Shown: piece by piece, positions 1 through 6,435 of the stretch
Layout: each line of letters opens with the position of its first letter
Position numbering within the stretch: the stretch's first letter is position 1
Source: JACDAN01 sp035265935
GTDB lineage: Bacteria; Actinomycetota; Thermoleophilia; Gaiellales; Gaiellaceae
Length of the DNA stretch: 15,997 bases
Direction: 5' to 3'
Assembly (NCBI GenBank): GCA_035265935.1
Contig: DATFOC010000027.1
Location: 1 to 15,997 of the forward strand
Translations under genes and position numbers: made by a program
The notes under the pieces: generated by a model
Databases searched by the model: none
What the model was told of the DNA's origin: nothing
The model's input: only the letters and a program-made list of their open reading frames with translations

Positions 1-45
1 CGGCGGCAGAGGTGGCGGCGGCAGAGGTGGCGGCGGCAGCGGCGG
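1..45. repeat. Short tandem repeat encoding Pro/Leu-Pro tail of the sigma factor
   Basis: The 15-base unit CGGCGGCAGAGGTGG occurs twice in a row (1-30), followed by a degenerate third copy (31-45). On the minus strand it encodes a Pro-Pro-Leu-Pro-Pro type repeat at the visible C-terminal end of the sigma factor. In-frame units like this may vary in number between strains. It is coding low complexity, not a CRISPR or mobile repeat. Confidence 0.7.
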
Positions 46-1320
46 CAGCGGAGGAGGCGGCGGGAGCTTCGGCAGCTCGACCGGCGGCGGAGGCGGGGCG
101 GGTGGCAGCTCGGGGACCTCGACGGGTGGCGGCGGCAGGGGCACGGGGATCGTCGGCGTCGTCGGCGCGACGACCGGCGGTTGGGGAATCGGCGAGGCCG
201 GAGGAGTGATCGTCCGCGACACCGGCTCCTTGGCCGCAGTGGCAGCCGCGACGGGCTCGTCCGAAGGCTCCACGTCGGAGCGGCGCAGCGAACGGCGATG
301 GGCGGCGCCCCTTCCCGCCGGCTCGAGCGCGATCATTCGAGCCTGTGCCTTGCGCGCCTTCGCCGAACGGCCGGCGGCGGGTCGCGCCCGCTGGACGCGC
401 GCGACGGACGAGAACCTCGCGGTCGCGTGGTGGGAGTCTTCGAGAGCGTGCTCGGCTTTTCGCGTGCCCGGCTTCGTGGTGACGGCCTCGACCACCTGGC
501 CCGCGCCGACGGCGACGGCTCCGACGGCCACGACGGCGGCGACCTTCGCAGCCACACCGGTGCCGGCGAGCGCGACCCCGCCGCCGACGGTCGCGGCGCC
601 GCCGCCGAAGAAGCTCTGGAGCGAGGCGGGCAGCGGGACGGTGCCGAGCGTCGTCTTGAGAGCGGCGCGGTGCGCGCGCCGGCGGCGTTCGAGCGCAGCG
701 CACTCTTTGCACTCGCGCAGGTGCGCGCGAAGTGCTCCGCGCTCGCTCGGCGCGATCGTCCCGTCCAGCCGGCGCGCGACCGTGAGCTCGGCCTGACCGC
801 ACGTGAGGCTGCCCTCCAGCTGCTCACGAAGGGCGCGCCGCGCTCGGAAGAGCAGCGTCTCGACGGCGCTCACCGAGGTCTCGAGGATCGTGGCGATCTC
901 GGCGTAGCTGCGGCCCTCGAGCTCGCGCATGACGAGGGCGGCACGCTGGTTGAAGTTGAGCTGGGCGAGCGCGTGGCGAAGCTCTTCGGCGGTCGGAACG
1001 TCCTCGTCGGGGTTGCCGGCCGCGTGGCCGTCCGTCTCCTGCAGCGCGACCTCTTGCGGACGCCGCGCCGAAGCGCGGAAGCGCTGGCGGCACTCGTTGT
1101 GCGCGATCTTGATCAGCCAGTTGTGCGGCTTCACGGGCCGCTGGCCGTTGCGGAAGGCGCGGTAGGCGCTGAGGAACGCGGCCTGGGTGACGTCCTCGGC
1201 GTCGGCCTCGTTGTGGAGAACCGCGAGCGTGTAGCGGTAGACGTCGTGGACGTGGCGCTTGTAGAGGCGCTCGAACGCGCGGTCTACCGACTTCGGGCGG
1301 TGGACGAGGACGGGGGTCAC
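1..1320 (-). CDS. ECF sigma factor fused to anti-sigma zinc finger, membrane segment and Pro-rich tail (partial)
   Basis: An RNA polymerase sigma factor of the extracytoplasmic-function class with an attached anti-sigma domain. I translated this frame by hand: 440 codons without a stop, running off the left edge, so the C-terminus is missing. Residues ~14-82 are sigma region 2 (ADAEDVTQAAFLSAYRAF and HNWLIKIAHNECRQRF). Residues ~112-168 are region 4 (NQRAALVMRELEGRSYAEIA, then SAVETLLFRARRAL). Residues 174-207 form a zinc-binding anti-sigma (ZAS) signature: C174, then H200-x3-C204-x2-C207. A Gly/Ala/Val-rich stretch at ~239-276 looks like a membrane segment. The rest is basic and low-complexity, and from ~370 strongly proline-rich, as in wall-spanning tails. 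The GTG at 1320 is the only plausible start after the in-frame stop at 1378-1380; no clear Shine-Dalgarno is seen. Fused ECF/anti-sigma proteins are known in actinobacteria; the target regulon is unknown. Confidence 0.9.
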   Translation of the reverse strand, partial: MTPVLVHRPKSVDRAFERLYKRHVHDVYRYTLAVLHNEADAEDVTQAAFLSAYRAFRNGQRPVKPHNWLIKIAHNECRQRFRASARRPQEVALQETDGHAAGNPDEDVPTAEELRHALAQLNFNQRAALVMRELEGRSYAEIATILETSVSAVETLLFRARRALREQLEGSLTCGQAELTVARRLDGTIAPSERGALRAHLRECKECAALERRRRAHRAALKTTLGTVPLPASLQSFFGGGAATVGGGVALAGTGVAAKVAAVVAVGAVAVGAGQVVEAVTTKPGTRKAEHALEDSHHATARFSSVARVQRARPAAGRSAKARKAQARMIALEPAGRGAAHRRSLRRSDVEPSDEPVAAATAAKEPVSRTITPPASPIPQPPVVAPTTPTIPVPLPPPPVEVPELPPAPPPPPVELPKLPPPPPLPPLPPPPLPPPPLPP

Positions 1321-1426
1321 GGCCCGTAGATACCCAGAATCGCGATTTCTTGCGCTCTTCTCCGCGGAGCGGGCACGTCATGACAACGGGGAAGCGCAGC
1401 TCGGGGACACTTGCGGATCCGAATTG

Positions 1427-1462
1427 GCACGGATTCGGCGCGAAGGCGTGGGTGATCCGTGC
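1427..1462. promoter_or_regulatory. Inverted repeat upstream of the sigma factor gene
   Basis: GCACGGAT (1427-1434) is matched by its exact reverse complement ATCCGTGC (1455-1462), 20 nt apart. A second, overlapping inverted repeat, CCGAAT (1419-1424) with ATTCGG (1433-1438), could form a competing hairpin. Both lie 100-140 nt upstream of the GTG start at 1320, in the gap between the end of the dihydrolipoyl dehydrogenase gene and the sigma gene. An operator or attenuator role is inference. The gap 1321-1554 holds no gene that I can support. Confidence 0.4.
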
Positions 1463-1512
1463 GCAGTTCGGCGGTAGGCTGGACGCCGGGTGGCGGGTGG
1501 AAGGGTCGCCAA

Positions 1513-1536
1513 TCCCCTCCCCTTAAGGGGTGGGGA
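1513..1536 (-). terminator. Candidate terminator hairpin after dihydrolipoyl dehydrogenase
   Basis: A hairpin begins about 19 nt after the stop of the dihydrolipoyl dehydrogenase gene. The 10-bp arms (1513-1522 and 1527-1536) pair apart from one T-T mismatch, around a TTAA loop. Only two T residues follow on the minus strand, so it is at best a weak intrinsic terminator. It would separate this gene from the sigma factor gene. Confidence 0.4.
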
Positions 1537-1554
1537 ACGAGTTCAGGGCGGCCG

Positions 1555-2961
1555 CTACGCCTGCGCCGGAGCGCGCTTGCGGTTCGGGAGGTGGATCGCG
1601 CGGCCGAGCGCGACGAGGCCTGCTTCCTTGATCGCCTCGGACAGCGTCGGGTGCGCGGCCATGCCGTCGGCGACCGTCTCGACCGTCGATTCTGCATCCA
1701 AAGCGACCACTCCGGCCTCGATCAAGTCGGTGACGTGCGGGCCGACCATGACGATTCCGAGGAGCTCGCCGTACCGCGTCTCGTGGATCGACTTCACCCA
1801 GCCGACCGTCTCGTTCTGCATCACGGCGCGAGCGTTGGCGACCCACGGGAACATCCCGGTCGCGACGTCGTCGCCGTACTGCTCGCGCGCCTCCGCCTCG
1901 GTGAGTCCGACACCCGCGATCTCGGGATCGGTGTAGATCGGGCGCGGCACGCCGCGGTTGTCCACGATGGCCTCGTGCCCCATCGCGTTTTCCGCCGCCA
2001 CCTCGGCCTCGCGGAACGCGGTGTGCGCGAGCTGCCAGTAGCCGGCGCAGTCGCCGACCGCGTAGATGTGGTCGACGGTGGTGCGGCGGTGCTCGTCGGC
2101 CGCAATCCCCTTACGGCGGTCGAGCTCGACGCCGAGCTCCTCGAGGCCGAGGTTCTCGACTTGCGGCGCACGCCCGACGGAGACGAGCATCAGGTCGGCC
2201 TCTATGGTCTCCCCCTCGCCGAAGTGGACGATGAGCGCCGAGCCCGAGTCCTCGACCTTGGTGCACTGCTTCTCGAGATGGAGTGCGATGTTGCGCTTGC
2301 CGAACTGCTTCGCGAGCTCCTTGGCGGCGTCCGCGTCCTCCTGTGGGATCAGGCTCGGGAGCATCTCGATGATCGTGACCTCGGAGCCGAAACGGGCGAA
2401 GATCGACGCGAACTCGCAGCCGATGATCCCGCCGCCCAGGACGACGAGGCGCTTCGGAAGCTCTTGCTGGGCGAGGAGACCCGTCGAGTCGACGCAGCGG
2501 GGCGAGTCGAGCCCCTCGATCGGCGGACGCATCGGGAAGCTGCCGGTCGCGACGATGGTGGTGCGGAAGGTGACGTCTTCCCCACCCTCGACCGCGATCG
2601 TGTTCGCGTCAGTGAAGCGGCCCGAGCCCTTGACCCACTCGACGCCGTTCGCCTTGAAGAGCTGCGCGACGCCGCCGGTCATCTGCTTGACGACGCCGTC
2701 CTTCCACTGGTTCGCGGTCGCGAAGTCGAGCTGAGGCTCACCGACGTGGACGCCGAGCTTGGCAAAGGTCTCGTCGGCCTCCTTGATGGCGAAGGCGGTC
2801 TGGACCCAGGCCTTCGTGGGGATGCAGCCGACCCGAAGGCAGGTGCCGCCGAGCTCGGGCTCCTTCTCGATGCAGACGGTCTTCGCGCCGAGCTGCGCGG
2901 CGCGGATCGCGGCCGTATAACCGCCCGGGCCGCCTCCCAGGACGGCAACGTCACATTCCAT
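1555..2961 (-). CDS. lpdA: Dihydrolipoyl dehydrogenase (E3)
   Basis: FAD flavoprotein that reoxidises dihydrolipoamide on the E2 lipoyl domain, passing electrons to NAD+. It is 468 residues, the usual length. The FAD-binding GGGPGGYTAA motif is at 9-18. The redox-active disulfide C41/C46 lies in GGTCLRVGCIPTK. An NAD-binding GGGIIGCEFA motif is near residue 180. The dimer-interface active-site pair H437 and E442 lies in HPTLSEA. All key residues are present. The ATG at 2961 is preceded by GAGGAG about 10 nt upstream, a reasonable Shine-Dalgarno. It is the last gene of the 2-oxo acid dehydrogenase locus, but a 268-nt gap separates it from the upstream GNAT gene, so it may have its own promoter. 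As the only E3 visible, it may serve other lipoyl complexes too. Confidence 0.96.
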   Translation of the reverse strand: MECDVAVLGGGPGGYTAAIRAAQLGAKTVCIEKEPELGGTCLRVGCIPTKAWVQTAFAIKEADETFAKLGVHVGEPQLDFATANQWKDGVVKQMTGGVAQLFKANGVEWVKGSGRFTDANTIAVEGGEDVTFRTTIVATGSFPMRPPIEGLDSPRCVDSTGLLAQQELPKRLVVLGGGIIGCEFASIFARFGSEVTIIEMLPSLIPQEDADAAKELAKQFGKRNIALHLEKQCTKVEDSGSALIVHFGEGETIEADLMLVSVGRAPQVENLGLEELGVELDRRKGIAADEHRRTTVDHIYAVGDCAGYWQLAHTAFREAEVAAENAMGHEAIVDNRGVPRPIYTDPEIAGVGLTEAEAREQYGDDVATGMFPWVANARAVMQNETVGWVKSIHETRYGELLGIVMVGPHVTDLIEAGVVALDAESTVETVADGMAAHPTLSEAIKEAGLVALGRAIHLPNRKRAPAQA

Positions 2962-2975
2962 CGGTTTCTGCTCCT

Positions 2976-2996
2976 CGGTCGATTTCCGCGGTCGAT
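2976..2996. repeat. Direct repeat CGGTCGAT x2 before the E3 start codon
   Basis: CGGTCGAT occurs at 2976-2983 and 2989-2996, a spacing of 13 bases, 15-35 nt upstream of the E3 start codon. Read on the minus strand it is ATCGACCG twice, just before the Shine-Dalgarno. It could be a small operator or chance in GC-rich DNA. Confidence 0.3.
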
Positions 2997-3175
2997 CCTA
3001 CTGGCGCGGGCCTAGGCGCCGCCCTCGCCGCTTGAGTGTCCATCCCGGCCGATTTGGCTTTCGCGCCGCCGGGCCAGTCTTGTCCATGTCGGTCGGGTGG
3101 CGTGCCATGAGTCCATGATCCGGCACGCATCCGTCACACAGTCGTTGCGATCTCCGTGTCGCCGCGAGCCAGGTC

Positions 3176-3192
3176 CGAGGGACAGTCCCTCG
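3176..3192. repeat. Perfect 17-base palindrome CGAGGGACAGTCCCTCG
   Basis: Two 8-base arms (3176-3183 and 3185-3192) pair perfectly around a central A; as a hairpin it gives a 7-bp stem with a CAG loop. It begins 38 nt after the acetyltransferase stop, on the minus strand. No T-run follows, so a factor-independent terminator is unlikely. It may be a dispersed palindromic element or a protein-binding site. Confidence 0.5.
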
Positions 3193-3229
3193 CGCTACGA
3201 GCTCCGAGTCCGAGGCCCACCGATCCCAC

Positions 3230-3694
3230 CTAGCTGGTCGGCAAATTGAGCCGCATCGTCCAGGAGCCGTCGGTCTGCTCAACCGTCTCGAAGCCGTGCT
3301 TCTCGAAGACGTGCATCGCGGGGCTGTCATCGGCCACCGACAGGCTCAGACTGCCCCGGCCCTGCTCCTTCGCAAGCTCGACCAGCGCACCGAGCAGCTC
3401 TGACCCGATGCCTCTCCCCCGCCGGCTCGGGACGACCGCGATGGCGACTTCCGGTGTCTGATCGTCCACGAAGCCGAACCCAGGCTCGTCGCGTGAGAAG
3501 AGCCGGAACCAGGCGGCCCCGATCGGAAAGCCGTCCTCCAGCGCGATCACCGACGTGTCGCCACGACGGCCCCATCCGGACACGTACTGCCAGAGCGAGG
3601 CGTCCTCGACGGTGCCGCCCGAGCGCCAGTAAAAGGCGTGTCGGAGCATGTCCTTCAGGAACCGGACGTCCTGCCGGTTTCCCCGCCTGATCAG
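3230..3694 (-). CDS. GNAT-family N-acetyltransferase
   Basis: Predicted acetyl-CoA-dependent N-acetyltransferase; substrate unknown. Motif A is clear: VAIAVVPSRRGRGIGSELLG carries the R-x-x-G-x-G/A pyrophosphate loop, followed by a helix to AKEQG. The C-terminal part, AMHVFEKHGFETVE, is the usual motif B strand. The first ATG in frame is at 3649 (139 residues), but the frame upstream reads RRGNRQDVRFLKDMLRHAFY, which matches the typical N-terminus of this family (D-x2-FL-x-ML-x-A-x-W). The ATG has AAGGA only one base away, whereas a CTG at 3694 has AGGAG eight bases upstream and overlaps the stop of the preceding gene. I therefore extend the gene to CTG 3694 (154 residues). The start is less certain than the identity. 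It lies downstream of the VOC gene in the dehydrogenase locus. Confidence 0.85.
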   Translation of the reverse strand: MIRRGNRQDVRFLKDMLRHAFYWRSGGTVEDASLWQYVSGWGRRGDTSVIALEDGFPIGAAWFRLFSRDEPGFGFVDDQTPEVAIAVVPSRRGRGIGSELLGALVELAKEQGRGSLSLSVADDSPAMHVFEKHGFETVEQTDGSWTMRLNLPTS

Positions 3695-4020
3695 GGGCGG
3701 AGCTCCTGCACGAGTTGCAGGCGGTTCCCGTCGGGGTCGTACACGTCGAGGAGCCGCACCTCCTCGTGCAGCTCGAGGACGGTGCCGACCTCGATGTCGT
3801 CCTCTCGGAGGCGGTCGGCCTCGGCCTTGACGTCATCGACGTCGATTGTCGCGACGCCTCCGTCCTCGGGCTCTCCCTCGGCGAGGGCGATCTGCATCGC
3901 GCCGCGCTGGAGCTTCGCCCAGCGGCCGGTCTCGTCGAAATACGTCTCCTCGAACCCAAGCTTGCCCGTGTACCACTGGCGCGCGGCGTCGAGGTCGCGG
4001 ACGCGGTACCAAACCCGCAT
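3691..4020 (-). CDS. VOC (glyoxalase/bleomycin-resistance fold) protein
   Basis: A 109-residue single-domain protein of the vicinal-oxygen-chelate superfamily. It begins RVWYRVRDLDAARQWYTGKL, then LGFEE, and ends VYDPDGNRLQLVQ, the two ends of the beta-alpha-beta-beta-beta pair. The usual N-terminal metal-ligand His is not seen in its normal position, and the C-terminal ligand Glu (in DPDGNxxE) is Gln here. A classical metal-dependent glyoxalase is therefore unlikely; a binding or resistance-type VOC protein fits better. The ATG at 4020 lies 9 nt after the E2 stop, so it is probably cotranscribed with the dehydrogenase genes, and its stop overlaps the next gene. The substrate is unknown. Confidence 0.88.
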   Translation of the reverse strand: MRVWYRVRDLDAARQWYTGKLGFEETYFDETGRWAKLQRGAMQIALAEGEPEDGGVATIDVDDVKAEADRLREDDIEVGTVLELHEEVRLLDVYDPDGNRLQLVQELRP

Positions 4021-4029
4021 GGCTGAACT

Positions 4030-5295
4030 TTAGAGCGCCAGCCCCGGCTCTTCGAGCATCGAGCGAACGGTGCGGAGGAAATCGGCCGCGTCCGCGCCGT
4101 CGACCGCACGGTGGTCGCAGGTCAACGTCAGGCTCATCAGCGGGCGGGCGGTGATCTCGCCCTCCCGAACGACCGGCTTTTCCTCCACGGCGCCGACGGC
4201 GAGGATCGCGACTTGCGGCGGGTTGAGAACGGCGACGAATTGCTCGACGCCGAACATCCCTAGGTTGGAGATCGTGAACGTGCCGCCCTCGAGATCGGCC
4301 TGCTGCACCTTTCCGCCGCGCGCGCGGTCGACGAGCTCCACACGGGCCGCGGCGATCTCCTGGATCGACAGCCTCTCGGCTCCGCGGATCACCGGGACGA
4401 CGAGCCCGCGGTCGGTCGCCACCGCCATGCCGACGTTTGCCGACGGGTGGATCCGCACCTCCTCGCCGGCGAACTCGGCGTTCAGCCGCCGGTGGCGCAT
4501 GAGCGCCGATGCGGCGATCTTCGTGAGGACGTCCGAGATTGTCGGCTTCGGGCCGTCCTTCGCGAGCTCGACGAGCTGCTGGCGAAGTGTGAGCGCCCGG
4601 CTCATGTCCGCCGACATGGAGATCTGGAAGACCGGCGCCTGCCATGCCTCGGTCAGGCGGCGCGCGATCGTCTTTCGGATCGACGTGAGCGGGACCACCT
4701 CGACCTCGCCGGGCGGAGCTGCAGTCGGCGCCGCCGCGGGGGCTTCGGCCGGCGGGATCTCGGCGCGCTCCACGTCCTCGGCGACGATTCGGCCCTCCGG
4801 CCCGGTGCCCCGGAGCCGCGCGAGGTCGATCCCGCGCTCGCGCGCGATCCGGCGGGCGAGCGGCGAGGCCTTGACGCGACCGTTCCGCTCCGGCTCGCGG
4901 ACCTCCGTCACCTGCTCGGAGGTCTCGCGCGCGGCGGAAGCTTCGGCGCCCTCCTCGCGCTCGGCGTCGCGCTCCGGCGCGCGGGAGCCTTCCTCTTGTG
5001 GCGCCTCATCGACCTCGGTCTCGTCGGCCTCGCTCTCCTCGGCCTGTGGGACGTCCTCGCCTTCCTCGCCGATGACCGCGACTGTCTGCCCCACCGGAAC
5101 CTCGCCCCCCTGGACGGCAATCTTCAGCAGGACGCCGGAGGCCTCAGCCTCGACCTCCTGCGTGACCTTCTCCGTGTCCAGCTCGTAGAGCGGCTCGCCT
5201 TTCTCGACGCGTTCGCCCTCCTGCTTGAGCCAGCGGACGACGGTCCCCGACTCCATGCCCTGCCCCAGGCGCGGGAGCTTGACCTCAGTCGCCAT
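4030..5295 (-). CDS. 2-oxo acid dehydrogenase E2, dihydrolipoamide acyltransferase
   Basis: Core subunit of a pyruvate- or acetoin-type dehydrogenase complex; it transfers the acyl group from lipoamide to CoA. It has 421 residues. The lipoyl domain is at ~2-80, with lipoyl Lys K43 in LDTEKVT. A long Glu/Ala-rich linker runs ~80-130. The peripheral subunit-binding domain is VKASPLARRIARERGIDLAR through GTGPEGRI. The acyltransferase domain starts at VVPLTSIRKTIARRL and contains TISNLGMFGVEQF and the active site H395-RAVDG. The ATG at 5295 follows GGAAG six bases upstream. The frame is open further (ATG 5370), but those 25 codons lie in a hairpin-rich gap and do not resemble a lipoyl domain, so I reject that start. 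A single lipoyl domain is present. Confidence 0.94.
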   Translation of the reverse strand: MATEVKLPRLGQGMESGTVVRWLKQEGERVEKGEPLYELDTEKVTQEVEAEASGVLLKIAVQGGEVPVGQTVAVIGEEGEDVPQAEESEADETEVDEAPQEEGSRAPERDAEREEGAEASAARETSEQVTEVREPERNGRVKASPLARRIARERGIDLARLRGTGPEGRIVAEDVERAEIPPAEAPAAAPTAAPPGEVEVVPLTSIRKTIARRLTEAWQAPVFQISMSADMSRALTLRQQLVELAKDGPKPTISDVLTKIAASALMRHRRLNAEFAGEEVRIHPSANVGMAVATDRGLVVPVIRGAERLSIQEIAAARVELVDRARGGKVQQADLEGGTFTISNLGMFGVEQFVAVLNPPQVAILAVGAVEEKPVVREGEITARPLMSLTLTCDHRAVDGADAADFLRTVRSMLEEPGLAL

Positions 5296-5324
5296 GTGAG
5301 GCTTCCGGTGACATTGCCGCGTCA

Positions 5325-5450
5325 TTGGTGTGCGAGCACCAAGCCAGGCAAGGACGCAGGGAGCGCCCATATCGAAAAGATATGGGTGCGGCTGAGGACA
5401 CAGCCTGGCGCCGGTGATCGCGCGCCAGCGGCCCGGATGATGTTGCCGGG
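5325..5450 (-). promoter_or_regulatory. Structured intergenic region between E1-beta and E2 (five hairpins)
   Basis: This gap lies between otherwise tightly packed complex genes. Read on the minus strand after the E1-beta stop, it contains five successive potential stems: CCCGG/CCGGG (5432-5450); CTGGCGC/GCGCCAG (5405-5428); GGCTG/CAGCC (5390-5405, mutually exclusive with the previous stem only at its last base); an 11-bp stem with one G-T pair around a 5-base loop (5363-5389, core CCCATATC/GATATGGG); and TTGGTG/CACCAA (5325-5342). None is followed by a T-run. Possible roles are mRNA processing, 3'-end protection of the E1 message, or setting the E1:E2 ratio. Function is inferred. Confidence 0.5.
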
Positions 5451-5454
5451 AGCC

Positions 5455-6435
5455 TCACGTTCGCTGAACGGTCCTCTGGATCGCCTCCACGACCTCCTTG
5501 GCGTGGGGCACGATGAACTCCTCCATCACAGGCGCGAACGGCATCGGGGCGAACTTCGCGCCGACCCGTTCGATCGGCGCGTCGAGCCAGTCGAACGCCT
5601 GATGCTGGACGACGGCCGCGACCTCGGCGCCGAAGCCCATCCGCGTGACGGCCTCGTGCGCGACGACGCAGCGGTTCGTCTTCTTGACCGACTCGACGAT
5701 CGCCTCCTCGTCGAGCGGCTGGAGCGTCCGTGGGTCGACGACCTCGACCGAGACACCCTGCTCCTCGAGCTGGTTGGCTGCGTCGAGCGCCTCGTGGACC
5801 AGGCGGCCGGTCGCGACGACAGTGACGTCCTCGCCCTCCCGCATCACCCGCGCCTGGCCGAGCGGGATCGGCTCGAGCTCGTCCGGCACCTCTTCCTTCA
5901 GGCCGTACAGCGTCCGGTGCTCGAAGAAGACCACGGGGTTGTCCTCGTAGATCGCGCTGTAGAGGAGCCCTCGGACGTCCGTTGGCGTGGACGCGAAGAC
6001 CACTTTCAGACCAGGGATGTGGACGAACCACGCCTCGAGCTGCTGCGCGTGCTGGGCACCGGGCGACCAGCCTGCGCCGCCCTGCGTTCTGATAGTCAGC
6101 GGCACCTTCAGCTGACCCCCCGACATGTAGCGGTGCTTGGCCGCCTGGTTCACGATCTGCTCGGCCGACAGCGTCAGGAAGTCCTCGTACATGATCTCGA
6201 CGACGGGGCGCATCCCTTGCATCGCCGCGCCGATCCCTGTGCCCACGATGCCGATCTCGGAGATCGGCGTGTTACGGATGCGCTCGGGGCCGAACTCGTC
6301 CAGCAGCCCCTGGGTGACGCCCATCGAGCCGCCCATCTCGGCAATGTCCTCGCCCATGATGAAGACGTCGTCGTCCTTGCGCATCGCGGTTGCGAGCGCA
6401 TCGCGGACTGCTTCCCTATAAGACAGCTCGGCCAC
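5455..6435 (-). CDS. 2-oxo acid dehydrogenase E1 component, beta subunit
   Basis: Thiamine-diphosphate-dependent decarboxylase beta subunit, partner of the E1-alpha encoded just upstream. It has 326 residues, the usual length. GEDIAEMGGSMGVTQGLLDE at the N-terminus is the transketolase pyrimidine-binding region with its TPP-contacting Glu. RNTPISEIGIVGTGIGAAM, VPLTIRTQGGAG and GAQHAQQLEAWFVHIPGLKV follow. The transketolase C-terminal domain begins near GEDVTVVATGRLVHEAL and contains VEVVDPRTLQPLDEEAI. The start is a GTG at 6435 sharing one base with the E1-alpha stop (TAG/GTG), so translation is coupled. It resembles both PDH-beta and acetoin-dehydrogenase AcoB; sequence alone does not settle the substrate. 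Confidence 0.94.
   Translation of the reverse strand: MAELSYREAVRDALATAMRKDDDVFIMGEDIAEMGGSMGVTQGLLDEFGPERIRNTPISEIGIVGTGIGAAMQGMRPVVEIMYEDFLTLSAEQIVNQAAKHRYMSGGQLKVPLTIRTQGGAGWSPGAQHAQQLEAWFVHIPGLKVVFASTPTDVRGLLYSAIYEDNPVVFFEHRTLYGLKEEVPDELEPIPLGQARVMREGEDVTVVATGRLVHEALDAANQLEEQGVSVEVVDPRTLQPLDEEAIVESVKKTNRCVVAHEAVTRMGFGAEVAAVVQHQAFDWLDAPIERVGAKFAPMPFAPVMEEFIVPHAKEVVEAIQRTVQRT

Larger units (their letters stand above)
2962..3229. other. 268-nt intergenic gap between GNAT and E3 genes
   Basis: No credible coding frame: open frames across it merely extend shadows of the acetyltransferase gene. It holds the CGGTCGAT direct repeat, a GCGTGCC/GGCACGC inverted repeat (3100-3106 and 3122-3128, 15-nt loop), one copy of the GGCACG-centred motif (3118-3133) and a perfect 17-base palindrome (3176-3192). 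A promoter for the E3 gene may lie here, but I cannot place one. Confidence 0.6.

Noticed and set aside
1..45. Possible CRISPR or mobile repeat
   Set aside because: The 15-base units are in frame, have no spacers and encode the Pro-rich tail of the sigma factor.
181..1329. Plus-strand open frame opposite the sigma factor, and a 185-codon minus frame at 824-1381
   Set aside because: The true sigma frame (GTG 1320) shows region 2, region 4 and zinc-finger motifs; the other frames are offset shadows with Arg/Pro-rich composition.
1459..3015. Long plus-strand open frame opposite the E3 gene
   Set aside because: The minus strand encodes a complete dihydrolipoyl dehydrogenase. The plus frame has low-complexity Arg/Asp/Val-rich composition and exists because stops are rare in GC-rich DNA.
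2998..3330. 110-codon minus frame across the GNAT-E3 gap
   Set aside because: It starts inside the acetyltransferase gene in another frame, has no recognisable features and crosses palindromic intergenic DNA.
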